The translations under genes and the position numbers were made by a program. From a virus: a stretch of 37,120 nucleotides of DNA. Location of the stretch: IMG/VR virus record IMGVR_UViG_3300044611_001873, positions 1-37,120 of that record, one strand, 5' to 3'. Positions 13,485 through 20,354 of this stretch are shown here, in pieces. The notes below the pieces were generated by a model. It had not been told where the DNA came from. It was given only the letters and a program-made list of their open reading frames with translations, and made no database searches. Within the stretch, counting starts at the first letter, position 1; each line of letters begins with the position of its first letter.

Positions 13485-14912
13485 TTATGCTTTTGATTTT
13501 AGTAGTAATTTATACTCTTCAAACAATTTTTGTTCTAAATCATATAAATCGCCTGTTAAAGCAATAATATCTTTTATTTTATGATTAACAATCTGTTCTA
13601 TTTTAAGTCCTGCTGTAGTATATGCACCTAAACTAAATCCAAACGGTCGTTCATGTACTTTAAATTCTCTATTAAGTTCACATGTTAATTGAAAAGCCTC
13701 TAAATAAGTATATTCACCCCATTTCCAAAAAAAAGGTTCAGAATCATCTGGCCATTCTATTTTTAAATTTTTAGCATTATCTTCCCAAGTACTTTGATAA
13801 CTTTCAGATCCTTTTATCATAACTAATGGTTTCCAGGTAAAAAATCCAATTTCTGATTTTGAAAACCATTCGCCTGTTTCAAAATGATGTTCTCTAGATA
13901 CACCTGGTAATCCTCCTATGAGACTACAATCAATGTGTACTTTTTGCCATTTTTCTCTTAGTTCCAATAAAAAGTCTTTGCCTCTTCTTCCACTCCAAGG
14001 TTTTAAAACTAATTTAGATGCTTCAGGATGAAAAGTTTCCATGCCTAATAATGTAGCTCTAAGACCTGACTCTTGTAAAAGATCTATAGTATGAGGATGT
14101 TTATCTAATAAATCCGGCCTATTGTATGAAATAAATTCTAATTTAAATGGCAGTTGTTGACTAACTTTGTGTAATGTTTCTAATCGTTCGTTATCTGCAT
14201 TAAAAGTTTCATCTAAAAAATAATAGCTAGTTGTCCCGTATCGTTCATACATCTCTGTTAGGACATCAACCATCAAGCTACCATCTTTTTCATTTGTACC
14301 TGCTTTTTTTCCTAAATTTGGATATTTACAGAAAGGACATTTAAAAATACATCCTCTTCCCCATTCTAAAGGAACTGTTTCATTAGGTAATAAGCAATCA
14401 TGATCTTTAAAAATAAATCTATGATGATTAAAGTCAAATTTATTTCTTTTTAATCTTGTGCCTATTTTTTTGTTTGACAACTCATCTAATAAATTTAGTA
14501 ACCAATCTTCTCCCCAATCAATAACACATTTAAAGTCAAAAACTTCCATACCTTGCATATCATGGTAACCTCGATGACCACCTACTGCGGTTTTAATTTT
14601 AGGAAATTCTTTTTTAATTTCTTTTAAGGCATTGTATATATTATCAGGAACACTTCTTGCATGGACGTTCATCATTAACTCAGAACGATAAGTTGACCAC
14701 ATATTACTGCTTGCACCTATTAATATAGTGTCATCGTCTACGAACATCTTTGTATATTCGTATAATTCCTGAGGATCAAATAGGTGTGTAAATTCTATTA
14801 CTTGGCAAGTATAGCCATTTTCTTCAATCCATCTGGCCAACAAATAGCAACCTATCGTTCTCCAAACTAAGGGTCTATAACCTAATTGATTATATAAAAT
14901 AACATTTGCCAT
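13485..14912 (-). CDS. B12-binding-domain-like radical SAM enzyme B
   Basis: 475 aa, same architecture as its neighbour: N-terminal Rossmann-like domain without DxHxxG, then C188-x3-C192-x2-C195 ('CIFKCPFC'), 'YYFLDETFNADNERL' and 'ATLLGMETFHPEAS'. The C-terminal third differs, ending in a charged helical tail. No strong Shine-Dalgarno; TATAAGTA lies a few bases before the ATG and after the tmRNA terminator. It probably acts with enzyme A on the same or sequential substrates, perhaps a peptide or lipid. This is inference. Confidence 0.82.
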   Translation of the reverse strand: MANVILYNQLGYRPLVWRTIGCYLLARWIEENGYTCQVIEFTHLFDPQELYEYTKMFVDDDTILIGASSNMWSTYRSELMMNVHARSVPDNIYNALKEIKKEFPKIKTAVGGHRGYHDMQGMEVFDFKCVIDWGEDWLLNLLDELSNKKIGTRLKRNKFDFNHHRFIFKDHDCLLPNETVPLEWGRGCIFKCPFCKYPNLGKKAGTNEKDGSLMVDVLTEMYERYGTTSYYFLDETFNADNERLETLHKVSQQLPFKLEFISYNRPDLLDKHPHTIDLLQESGLRATLLGMETFHPEASKLVLKPWSGRRGKDFLLELREKWQKVHIDCSLIGGLPGVSREHHFETGEWFSKSEIGFFTWKPLVMIKGSESYQSTWEDNAKNLKIEWPDDSEPFFWKWGEYTYLEAFQLTCELNREFKVHERPFGFSLGAYTTAGLKIEQIVNHKIKDIIALTGDLYDLEQKLFEEYKLLLKSKA

Positions 14913-14931
14913 TTACGTACTTATAGAAATT

Positions 14932-14953
14932 AAAAGGCACCGAAGTGCCTTTT
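14932..14953 (-). terminator. tmRNA terminator
   Basis: Minus-strand AAAAGGCAC-TTCG-GTGCCTTTT is a UUCG tetraloop stem with T-run, a few bases after the tmRNA 3' hairpin and just before the radical-SAM operon. Confidence 0.9.
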
Positions 14954-14955
14954 AG

Positions 14956-15345
14956 ACTATTTTTGGTAACAAGGCATAGTTGCCCCGAAGTTCTGCTGTT
15001 TCTTAAGCAGCTAAAGCAAAAGCTTCATCGTTAGCGGCTACGCTAACTGGGCTTTGCCAGAACTTGAATGTAGATACGTTTGCATCTATAGTTTTGCTTG
15101 ATTTACGGTCATCGCCTACCGTGTTGTCCATATCCTTACTCATTACCCTGTCGAAACCAAATTCAGGCCCATCAGAATAAATCACAATTTCGTTCTTTTT
15201 CTTTGTCCAAAGTTTTATCACGAGCAATATATACTGCTCCAAACACTACTAACGATAAGATAAAAATATAATATATCATAATTTATTTTGGTGGACCTGC
15301 CCGGGGTCGAACCGGGGTCCAGAATACCTTTCATTCAACTTCATA
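14956..15345 (-). ncRNA. ssrA: Circularly permuted (two-piece) tmRNA
   Basis: The coding piece starts at 15170 with GGGCCTG then AATTTGGTTTCGACAGG, a typical tmRNA 5' end. Its tag reading frame (15035-15003) encodes ANDEAFALAA and a TAA stop, and a GGCA-ACTA-TGCC hairpin follows. The 3' tRNA-like half lies upstream, not downstream: T-arm CCCGG-TTCGACC-CCGGG, acceptor CAGGTCC, A73 and CCA (15289). Acceptor GGGCCTG/CAGGTCC pairs over 7 bp with the G3-U70 alanine identity pair, and CAGGGTA/TATTCTG forms the P2 helix. The halves are separated by a 118-nt intervening segment (15171-15288). Rescues stalled ribosomes with SmpB. The 5' end of the acceptor piece is approximate. Confidence 0.93.
15172..15279 (-). 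CDS. Possible 35-aa membrane peptide inside the tmRNA intervening segment
   Basis: Starts MIYYIFILSLVVFGAVYIAR and ends in a charged tail (DKTLDKEKERNCDLF). One membrane helix followed by positive charges. The ORF runs from 10 nt after the acceptor CCA to 2 nt before the 5' G of the coding piece, filling the segment almost exactly. There is no Shine-Dalgarno. It may be a real peptide or chance in AT-rich DNA. Confidence 0.4.
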   Translation of the reverse strand: MIYYIFILSLVVFGAVYIARDKTLDKEKERNCDLF

Positions 15346-15480
15346 CAACAATTCTTTTAACTTTTGAACATACTTTTGACACTCACCGCATTGATGATCT
15401 ACTTGCATTATACGTTCTATTAGATCTTCTTGTCTACTAAAATCGGATTCTTTTATATTGCGACAAATACAAATTATCAT
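15331..15480 (-). CDS. Bfd-like [2Fe-2S] mini-ferredoxin (49 aa)
   Basis: Starts MIICICRNIKESDF and has 'QCGECQKYVQ' at 30-39, giving the C4-x-C6 ... C31-x2-C34 pattern of the bacterioferritin-associated ferredoxin (BFD-like [2Fe-2S]) family, at a similar compact size. Bfd reduces bacterioferritin to release iron, and related domains act as electron or cluster carriers. The ATG follows the preceding gene's stop by 1 nt. Its stop codon abuts the tmRNA acceptor piece, so its 3' end may be part of the tmRNA precursor. No bacterioferritin is in the window. Confidence 0.72.
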   Translation of the reverse strand: MIICICRNIKESDFSRQEDLIERIMQVDHQCGECQKYVQKLKELLYEVE

Positions 15481-15481
15481 T

Positions 15482-15604
15482 TTAATTTTTTTTTGATTCT
15501 TCTAACCATTCGTAGTAAATTATCAGTCCAGCTATGAATAAACATCCTGTAAGTAACACACCTAACAAAAAACCAACTAAAAAATAAAGTTGTTCTATAC
15601 CCAT
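15482..15604 (-). CDS. Small single-TM protein (40 aa)
   Basis: Starts MGIEQLYFLVGFLLGVLLTG, with a membrane helix to about residue 29 and a charged tail 'YYEWLEESKKN'. It lacks a Shine-Dalgarno; AATAAATA lies 4 nt upstream of the ATG. It is followed 1 nt later by the Bfd-like gene. Function unknown. Confidence 0.55.
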   Translation of the reverse strand: MGIEQLYFLVGFLLGVLLTGCLFIAGLIIYYEWLEESKKN

Positions 15605-15611
15605 AAAATAT

Positions 15612-16148
15612 TTATTTTTTAATTTTTATGCTAGAAGAGATTTCATCAAAATGATTTTTGTCCCATAAAAATCTTAAAATTCTTCTTACATTATGTACTG
15701 ATCGTTTTTTTACAGAATGAATTTTAGAAATGTCTAATAAGTACAGACTATTTGCTTCTGCACAAAATGAACCAATGGAGATTAATTCATGTTCGAAGTA
15801 AGTTTTAACTTGAGATTGTTTATTAATCTGATTTTGACACAAAAATCCGCTATCATCATTTTTTGTAGTCCAAAATAATGTCTCTGCTTCACAGCCTTCA
15901 AAATAATAATTTAAGCTAGTTTTAGATTCATCTATGTGCGGACCAGCACCTTCTTTTGTAACTTCGACATAGAAATAAAAATCAGGAAGTATAGTAAAAT
16001 CTAGAATTTTTGAAAATTCTGATAAAACATAGTCAACATCTTTTACAAAATAAGATGTAAAAGTATCTCCATATTGTTCTACATAATCACCCTTAATTCT
16101 GCTTACATCTAATGAAGGCATCTTAACATCAAATTTTTGAAATGGCAT
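15612..16148 (-). CDS. Putative HxD non-heme iron (2OG-Fe) protein
   Basis: 178 aa with H71-x-D73 ('GAGPHIDESKTSLNYYF') and a downstream His144 ('DISKIHSVKKRSVHNVRRILRFLW') followed by Arg155/156, which could bind a 2-oxoacid. This resembles, distantly, the oxygenase-like protein at 940-1512, and both are typical of large marine phages. It has AGGA near the start and a perfect T4-type late motif (TATAAATA) 38 nt upstream. Substrate unknown. Confidence 0.5.
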   Translation of the reverse strand: MPFQKFDVKMPSLDVSRIKGDYVEQYGDTFTSYFVKDVDYVLSEFSKILDFTILPDFYFYVEVTKEGAGPHIDESKTSLNYYFEGCEAETLFWTTKNDDSGFLCQNQINKQSQVKTYFEHELISIGSFCAEANSLYLLDISKIHSVKKRSVHNVRRILRFLWDKNHFDEISSSIKIKK

Positions 16149-16186
16149 ATAAAATCCTGCGGAAATAAATACAGTCTCTAGGAGTG

Positions 16187-16194
16187 TATTTATA
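16187..16194 (-). promoter_or_regulatory. T4-type late promoter motif TATAAATA
   Basis: A perfect minus-strand TATAAATA, the late -10 box recognised in T4 by gp55, positioned for the 15612-16148 gene. It overlaps the start region of the divergent plus-strand gene. Variants occur before several other minus-strand genes. Confidence 0.6.
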
Positions 16195-16353
16195 ATGCAT
16201 GTTTTTGAAGATAATATGTCTTACATTAAACCAAATAAATGCTCTTGTGGATGTCATAAACATTGCGGACATAGTTGTTTAACAGACGATTGCGATTGTA
16301 ATGAATGCCTATGTCCAGATTGCAAAGATAACGAAGGGGAAATAAATGGCTAA
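16195..16353 (+). CDS. 10-Cys metal-binding peptide (52 aa)
   Basis: The core (residues 15-43) reads KCSCGCHKHCGHSCLTDD then CDCNECLCPDC, giving ten Cys and three His within about 30 residues in CxC and CxxC spacings. This suggests a metallothionein-like or zinc-cluster peptide. AGGAG lies 10 nt before the ATG. The stop overlaps the next ORF's start. First gene of the plus-strand desaturase island. No exact family recognised. Confidence 0.65.
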   Translation: MHVFEDNMSYIKPNKCSCGCHKHCGHSCLTDDCDCNECLCPDCKDNEGEING

Positions 16354-16486
16354 AGCAAAAGGTACCGGAGTAGCAGCTCATACTCCTATTGTAAAACTAA
16401 GCAAACAAGGCGGTAAAATTAAAACAAGCACTATGAATAAACAAGAAAAGAAAAGTTTTAAACGATACCGCGGTCAAGGTAGATAA
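16346..16486 (+). CDS. Small basic protein (46 aa)
   Basis: Starts MAKAKGTGVAAHTPIVKLSK and ends 'KQEKKSFKRYRGQGR'. Strongly basic and probably nucleic-acid binding. GAAGGGGA precedes the ATG, and it overlaps the Cys-rich gene by 8 nt and the desaturase follows after 7 nt. Function unknown. Confidence 0.6.
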   Translation: MAKAKGTGVAAHTPIVKLSKQGGKIKTSTMNKQEKKSFKRYRGQGR

Positions 16487-16493
16487 GTAACTA

Positions 16494-17207
16494 ATGTATA
16501 CAATTATTGCAACACTGGTGATGACACATATCACCATAGTCTGCGTCACTCTCTTTTTACACCGTAGTCAAGCACATAGAGGAATCGAATTTCATCCTGT
16601 GGCAAAACACTTTATGAGATTTTGGTTATGGCTTACCACTGGCATGATAACTAAACAATGGGTAGCCGTACATCGAAAGCATCACAGATTTACCGATGGA
16701 TTAGAAGATCCACACAGCCCAAAAGTATATGGTATTTTTTATGTACTTTTTTATGGTGCATTCCTTTACAGTCAAGCTGCTAAAGATAAAGATATGATCA
16801 ACTCGTATGGAGCAGGTACTCCAGACGATTGGATAGAACGTAACATTTATACTCCCCACAACTGGTTAGGGATTCTTTTGATGTTGGTCATTGACCTTGT
16901 TCTTTTTGGCCTTGCTGGTTTTATTGTGTGGGGAGTACAAATGTTATGGATTCCTCTTTGGGCTGCTGGTGTTATTAACGGCCTAGGACATTATTTTGGT
17001 TACCGTAACACCGATACTGACGATTCAAGCACTAATATTGTTCCATGGGGAATCATAATAGGTGGCGAGGAATTACATAATAATCATCATGAAAATCCAG
17101 CTAATCCTAAACTAAGTTCTAAGTGGTGGGAATTTGATATAGGTTGGATGTGGTTTAAGATATTAGAATTCTTTAATCTTGCGTGGCGTAGGCAAGCACT
17201 CGTTTAA
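16494..17207 (+). CDS. Fatty-acid (delta-9 acyl) desaturase
   Basis: 237 aa. The three histidine boxes of membrane di-iron desaturases are present: H23RSQAH28, H60RKHH64 and H195NNHH199. Hydrophobic segments lie at about 4-22, 42-52, 80-93 and 125-165. It introduces a double bond in acyl chains of membrane lipids, affecting fluidity, and needs ferredoxin or similar electrons. Shorter than plant forms but normal for bacterial/phage members. Its 3' end overlaps the convergent 17173-17781 gene by 35 bp. Desaturase genes are known in cyanophages. Confidence 0.9.
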   Translation: MYTIIATLVMTHITIVCVTLFLHRSQAHRGIEFHPVAKHFMRFWLWLTTGMITKQWVAVHRKHHRFTDGLEDPHSPKVYGIFYVLFYGAFLYSQAAKDKDMINSYGAGTPDDWIERNIYTPHNWLGILLMLVIDLVLFGLAGFIVWGVQMLWIPLWAAGVINGLGHYFGYRNTDTDDSSTNIVPWGIIIGGEELHNNHHENPANPKLSSKWWEFDIGWMWFKILEFFNLAWRRQALV

Positions 17208-17781
17208 CAATTCTTTCATATCCAGGATATTCTGTTAGTTTCAATTCATCTAACATATCTTTAATTTCGGGCCATAACTCTTTTATACTGGCTCCTGGAT
17301 TATCTCTTTTAATATAATCTACATTGTGCAATGCTTGTTGAACACGAGCATTTATTTCACTGGGTTTACTCCAGTAAGGTTCATCTTTATTTTTAGGCTG
17401 CTGATATCTATCTTGTGCTGCCCAGTAACTTACATGATGTTTACCTTTAAATTTCACATCGTCTAATGCGTGTCTTAATTCATGTGCTACATATTCGGCA
17501 ATGCTGGCATAATCTTCATCGTGCCATTCATCAAGATTTACAACAATCATAGGTTTACTTTCGTGTTCTCTATGATATTCTGCTACTGTATCTTTTTCTA
17601 GGTAATCAAATGTAATTCCTAATTTACTTAAAGGAGTATCTTTAATACCTGTCATTTTTCCAATAGATTGAACAGGATATTCTGCTGGTTCATTTTGATA
17701 CATCCATTTGGCCACAGCATTGGCCAAACGATTGATCATTGAACTGTCTTCTACAGTTTCTTTAATTTCACTGAATCTCAT
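17173..17781 (-). CDS. Zinc metallopeptidase-like protein with N-terminal tag
   Basis: 202 aa with H100-E101-x2-H104 in 'AHELRHALDD', the HExxH-type zinc site; a third ligand could be further on (H119/H120). The N-terminus MRFSEIKETVEDSS resembles the T4 capsid-targeting peptide ending in a prohead-protease-type site. No Shine-Dalgarno; AATAAATA lies 4 nt before the ATG. Possibly an internal head protein or a host-wall/protein protease. Function not established. Confidence 0.55.
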   Translation of the reverse strand: MRFSEIKETVEDSSMINRLANAVAKWMYQNEPAEYPVQSIGKMTGIKDTPLSKLGITFDYLEKDTVAEYHREHESKPMIVVNLDEWHDEDYASIAEYVAHELRHALDDVKFKGKHHVSYWAAQDRYQQPKNKDEPYWSKPSEINARVQQALHNVDYIKRDNPGASIKELWPEIKDMLDELKLTEYPGYERIVKRVLAYATQD

Positions 17782-17793
17782 TCAGTATTTATT

Positions 17794-17874
17794 TTATCTT
17801 TGCGGTGTTCTGTGTGGCTCTGGGGGTGAGGGTGGTACTGGGTATTTTTTAGGTCTATGTGCGAACCATGTCAT
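17794..17874 (-). CDS. Proline-rich mini-protein (26 aa)
   Basis: Starts MTWFAHRPKKYPVPPSPPEP and ends HRTPQR. GGAG precedes the ATG with normal spacing. It lies between the terminator of the 17910 gene and the start of the 17781 gene. Function unknown; the SD and biased composition make it more than a random ORF. Confidence 0.45.
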   Translation of the reverse strand: MTWFAHRPKKYPVPPSPPEPHRTPQR

Positions 17875-17884
17875 ATTTCACTCC

Positions 17885-17911
17885 AAAAAAAAGCCTGGAA
17901 TTTCCAGGCTT
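17885..17911 (-). terminator. Terminator after the 113-aa exported protein
   Basis: Minus-strand AAGCCTGGA-AAT-TCCAGGCTT followed by an 8-T run, overlapping the end of the 17910-18251 gene. Confidence 0.9.
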
Positions 17912-18251
17912 ACTTATAAATTATTCTTGTTCCTTTCACAGAGTCCTGTTTAAGCGGACTATCATCTGGAATGTGTATAGCTTTACCTACGCCGACCATA
18001 CAATATTCGTCTGTTCGTAAATCATGTAAAATCCAGCTTGAAGTTTGTGTTTCTAAATTTACATAAAGTATGTTTACAGTTAGTTCGTTAGGAGCTTGTG
18101 TAGCTATAACCATTTTTTCACCGTATCTTTCTATGGTCGCTTCAAGATCTTCAAAACTTGCACACACGAACTTAACTTGTTTTGATCGAGGTTCAGCTGT
18201 AGCTGCCACGGCTGTAGTGGCCAGTAAGATGGCAGCTAGTAGTGTTTTCAT
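17910..18251 (-). CDS. Small exported protein, unknown
   Basis: 113 aa with a signal peptide (MKTLLAAILLATTAVAATA), two Cys ('KFVCASFEDLEATI', 'RTDEYCMVGVGK') that could form a disulfide, and a beta-rich body. Ends at a strong terminator. Likely periplasmic. No family recognised. Confidence 0.65.
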   Translation of the reverse strand: MKTLLAAILLATTAVAATAEPRSKQVKFVCASFEDLEATIERYGEKMVIATQAPNELTVNILYVNLETQTSSWILHDLRTDEYCMVGVGKAIHIPDDSPLKQDSVKGTRIIYK

Positions 18252-18259
18252 AATTTTAT

Positions 18260-19663
18260 TTACTTAGATTTCTTAAATCTATTATATGCTGCTAATTCCT
18301 TTAGCAACGACCCAGGCTCAATTATATGATTAGCATAATTTCCTCTTGCCCTGTATCTAATCTCAACTAATTTTCCAGCTTTACCAGGAGTATTTTTATC
18401 ATAAAAAATTATTCTAGGCATAGAGCCTTCCTGAATTTTGGATGAAACTCCTGCAGAATAATCAATAGCTACATCTATATTATTTTTAGCAAAAACTTGT
18501 TTTAACCCTTTGTAGTTTAACAATCTATAGTCACCGCCAGGGCTTTGTTCGATTACTTGTATTTCAGGGTCATTTGCTGTGGCATGATAGTCTGTTAATT
18601 TTGCAACTCGTTGTGCTAAGGACACATCATTTTTTTCTCCCTTAGCAATTCTAGATAACTGATTAGCAGCTTCTTTATATGCAACTTCCATTGCACCTGC
18701 AAATTGATTATGTATGCCTGATGTCAATGCTGCTTTTAAAATTTTAGCTTTCTTTAAAGATAAATCTACACCTAAAGGATCAAATAATTTTTCTAAATTA
18801 ACATATACTTCTTCGTGTGTTTTACCTCTTGCTTGTTGACCAATTAGACTGTCAGATAATTTAACACTTAACTTTACTTGTGCTAATTTTTTAGTTGGAC
18901 GACCTTCTTTGTCAAGAACATTTATCAGCACATCGACCTTGCCGCCTTCTTTACCTGCTAATCTAATAGTAACGTTATCTGGTCTATTATTTTTGTACAA
19001 AGTGTCTGCATATTTTTGTGAAAGATCTGCATTCACATAGTTACACCAACTCTGGACTTTTTCTTTAAACATCGACTGATATTTTGGATTCGTTAAAACT
19101 TCTTGAATATCTGTTGCTAGAGTAATAACAAGGCTTATAGAATCTGAAACTTTATTATCAATGTCTTTTACGTTGTCTACTAAAGAATCTGATCCTTGTG
19201 GTTTAATTCTACCTACAATATTCCAGACATCCTCTGAAGTAATTTCTGCTGTAAGGTCACCGCCTCTTGAAATTAATTTGGCATACATGGCTACACCAAG
19301 TAGTGCTTCTGCTACTAATCCAGCAGTTCTTGTTTGAAGAGCAGGAATAGCATCTGTTGAACCTTTAAGTCCAGGACTTTTAAATATATGACTTATTTTT
19401 GCCTGTGTTCCATTGGTAAAAGTTAAAACAGTATTTGCTATTTGCAGAGCATATTGCCCTTTGTCTGTTGCAGTATAAACTCCATCAATTAGTGATTTAA
19501 CTGCATTTTTAGATTCTAAATCTAATTCTAAACCTTGTGCTTTTTCACCCGAAGTACCTAAACTTATGTTGCCGGATAAAAGTCCTTGAAGATATGTTGG
19601 CCAACTAGTGAAAGTTGTGCCGCTAGATAGGGTAGCTTCTACTAAGAATTCATTTGCTCGCAT
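18260..19663 (-). CDS. Possible PD-(D/E)xK-like protein with capsid-targeting-like N-terminus
   Basis: 467 aa. The start MRANEFLVEATLSSG closely resembles the capsid-targeting peptides of T4 internal proteins (MKTYQEFIAEA type), with a predicted cut at 'LVE|A'. In the body, E119 in 'AGLVAEALLGVAMYAKL', D244 in 'GKVDVLINVLD' and 'AQVKLSVK' (Q262-x-K264) would fit the acidic and Q/E-x-K residues of a restriction-endonuclease-like fold. This fold assignment is tentative. No Shine-Dalgarno; CTAAATA lies 7 nt upstream of the ATG. Confidence 0.5.
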   Translation of the reverse strand: MRANEFLVEATLSSGTTFTSWPTYLQGLLSGNISLGTSGEKAQGLELDLESKNAVKSLIDGVYTATDKGQYALQIANTVLTFTNGTQAKISHIFKSPGLKGSTDAIPALQTRTAGLVAEALLGVAMYAKLISRGGDLTAEITSEDVWNIVGRIKPQGSDSLVDNVKDIDNKVSDSISLVITLATDIQEVLTNPKYQSMFKEKVQSWCNYVNADLSQKYADTLYKNNRPDNVTIRLAGKEGGKVDVLINVLDKEGRPTKKLAQVKLSVKLSDSLIGQQARGKTHEEVYVNLEKLFDPLGVDLSLKKAKILKAALTSGIHNQFAGAMEVAYKEAANQLSRIAKGEKNDVSLAQRVAKLTDYHATANDPEIQVIEQSPGGDYRLLNYKGLKQVFAKNNIDVAIDYSAGVSSKIQEGSMPRIIFYDKNTPGKAGKLVEIRYRARGNYANHIIEPGSLLKELAAYNRFKKSK

Positions 19664-19673
19664 AGTCTAATAT

Positions 19674-20354
19674 TTAGCGTATTTCAGGGAACAAGCAGTC
19701 CTGTATAAAAACACGCACATCTTCTTCATCGAGCCCTAAACTAGCCATAACTTTGGGTGTATGCGGGTTTTGTTTTTGATTTTCGCAGTAATAGTTCTGA
19801 TTAGGTATAGTGTTTTTATGTGTAAAATTAGATTCGGCTACACAATTCAGATAGTGTCTTATACTACGATTTGCGATATCAAATATCTGATTTAGTTCAT
19901 TCTCGTCTTGAACGTTGCCCGCAGCTATCATACTACCAGTAAAAATACGCTCTGCCCAATCTGGTAATTTTCTAGTTTTATTCCACCGTAATTTGGCCGC
20001 TTCAGCAGAGAACCAATCTATTAAGGGATGTTCGTGATCGCCTGCTGGACTGAAATCGTGAAAACAACCGGTAATTTTGTTCTTACCGGCTATTACATCA
20101 AATCCATATATTGGAGCAGGATTATGGATATGTGGAAAAACACAGCAATGCATCATCCAAAGACCTTTTGTTTCTCTGGCATCAACGACATCTATGTGTG
20201 CTCTGCGATAACGTTCGCCACTCCATACGCGATTAACCCAACCAGGCTGGTTAAAACGATCCATGCCAGGCTCATGTATTTCTCTGCCGGTTTCATTAAA
20301 TTTGTCTTCTAGTAAATTCTGTATGCCAATTAGTGTATTCCAAACATCACTCAT
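19674..20354 (-). CDS. pcyX: Ferredoxin-dependent bilin reductase (PcyX/PcyA-like)
   Basis: 226 aa. FDBR family signatures: 'HIDVVDARETKG', 'WMMHCCVFPHIHNPAPIYGFDVIAG' and 'CFHDFSPAGDHEHP', with Asp86 and Asp100 at conserved family positions. The enzyme reduces biliverdin IX-alpha to a phytobilin with ferredoxin electrons. It overlaps the heme oxygenase gene by 8 nt, giving a heme to biliverdin to bilin cassette. Outside cyanophages, such cassettes are known from viral PcyX, which makes phycoerythrobilin. PcyX versus PcyA product cannot be settled by eye. Confidence 0.86.
   Translation of the reverse strand: MSDVWNTLIGIQNLLEDKFNETGREIHEPGMDRFNQPGWVNRVWSGERYRRAHIDVVDARETKGLWMMHCCVFPHIHNPAPIYGFDVIAGKNKITGCFHDFSPAGDHEHPLIDWFSAEAAKLRWNKTRKLPDWAERIFTGSMIAAGNVQDENELNQIFDIANRSIRHYLNCVAESNFTHKNTIPNQNYYCENQKQNPHTPKVMASLGLDEEDVRVFIQDCLFPEIR

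Noticed and set aside
15003-15242. 79-codon minus-strand ORF ending ANDEAFALAA
   Set aside because: It reads through the tmRNA coding piece. The last ten codons are the proteolysis tag, and the upstream part has no SD and crosses the conserved tmRNA 5' sequence.
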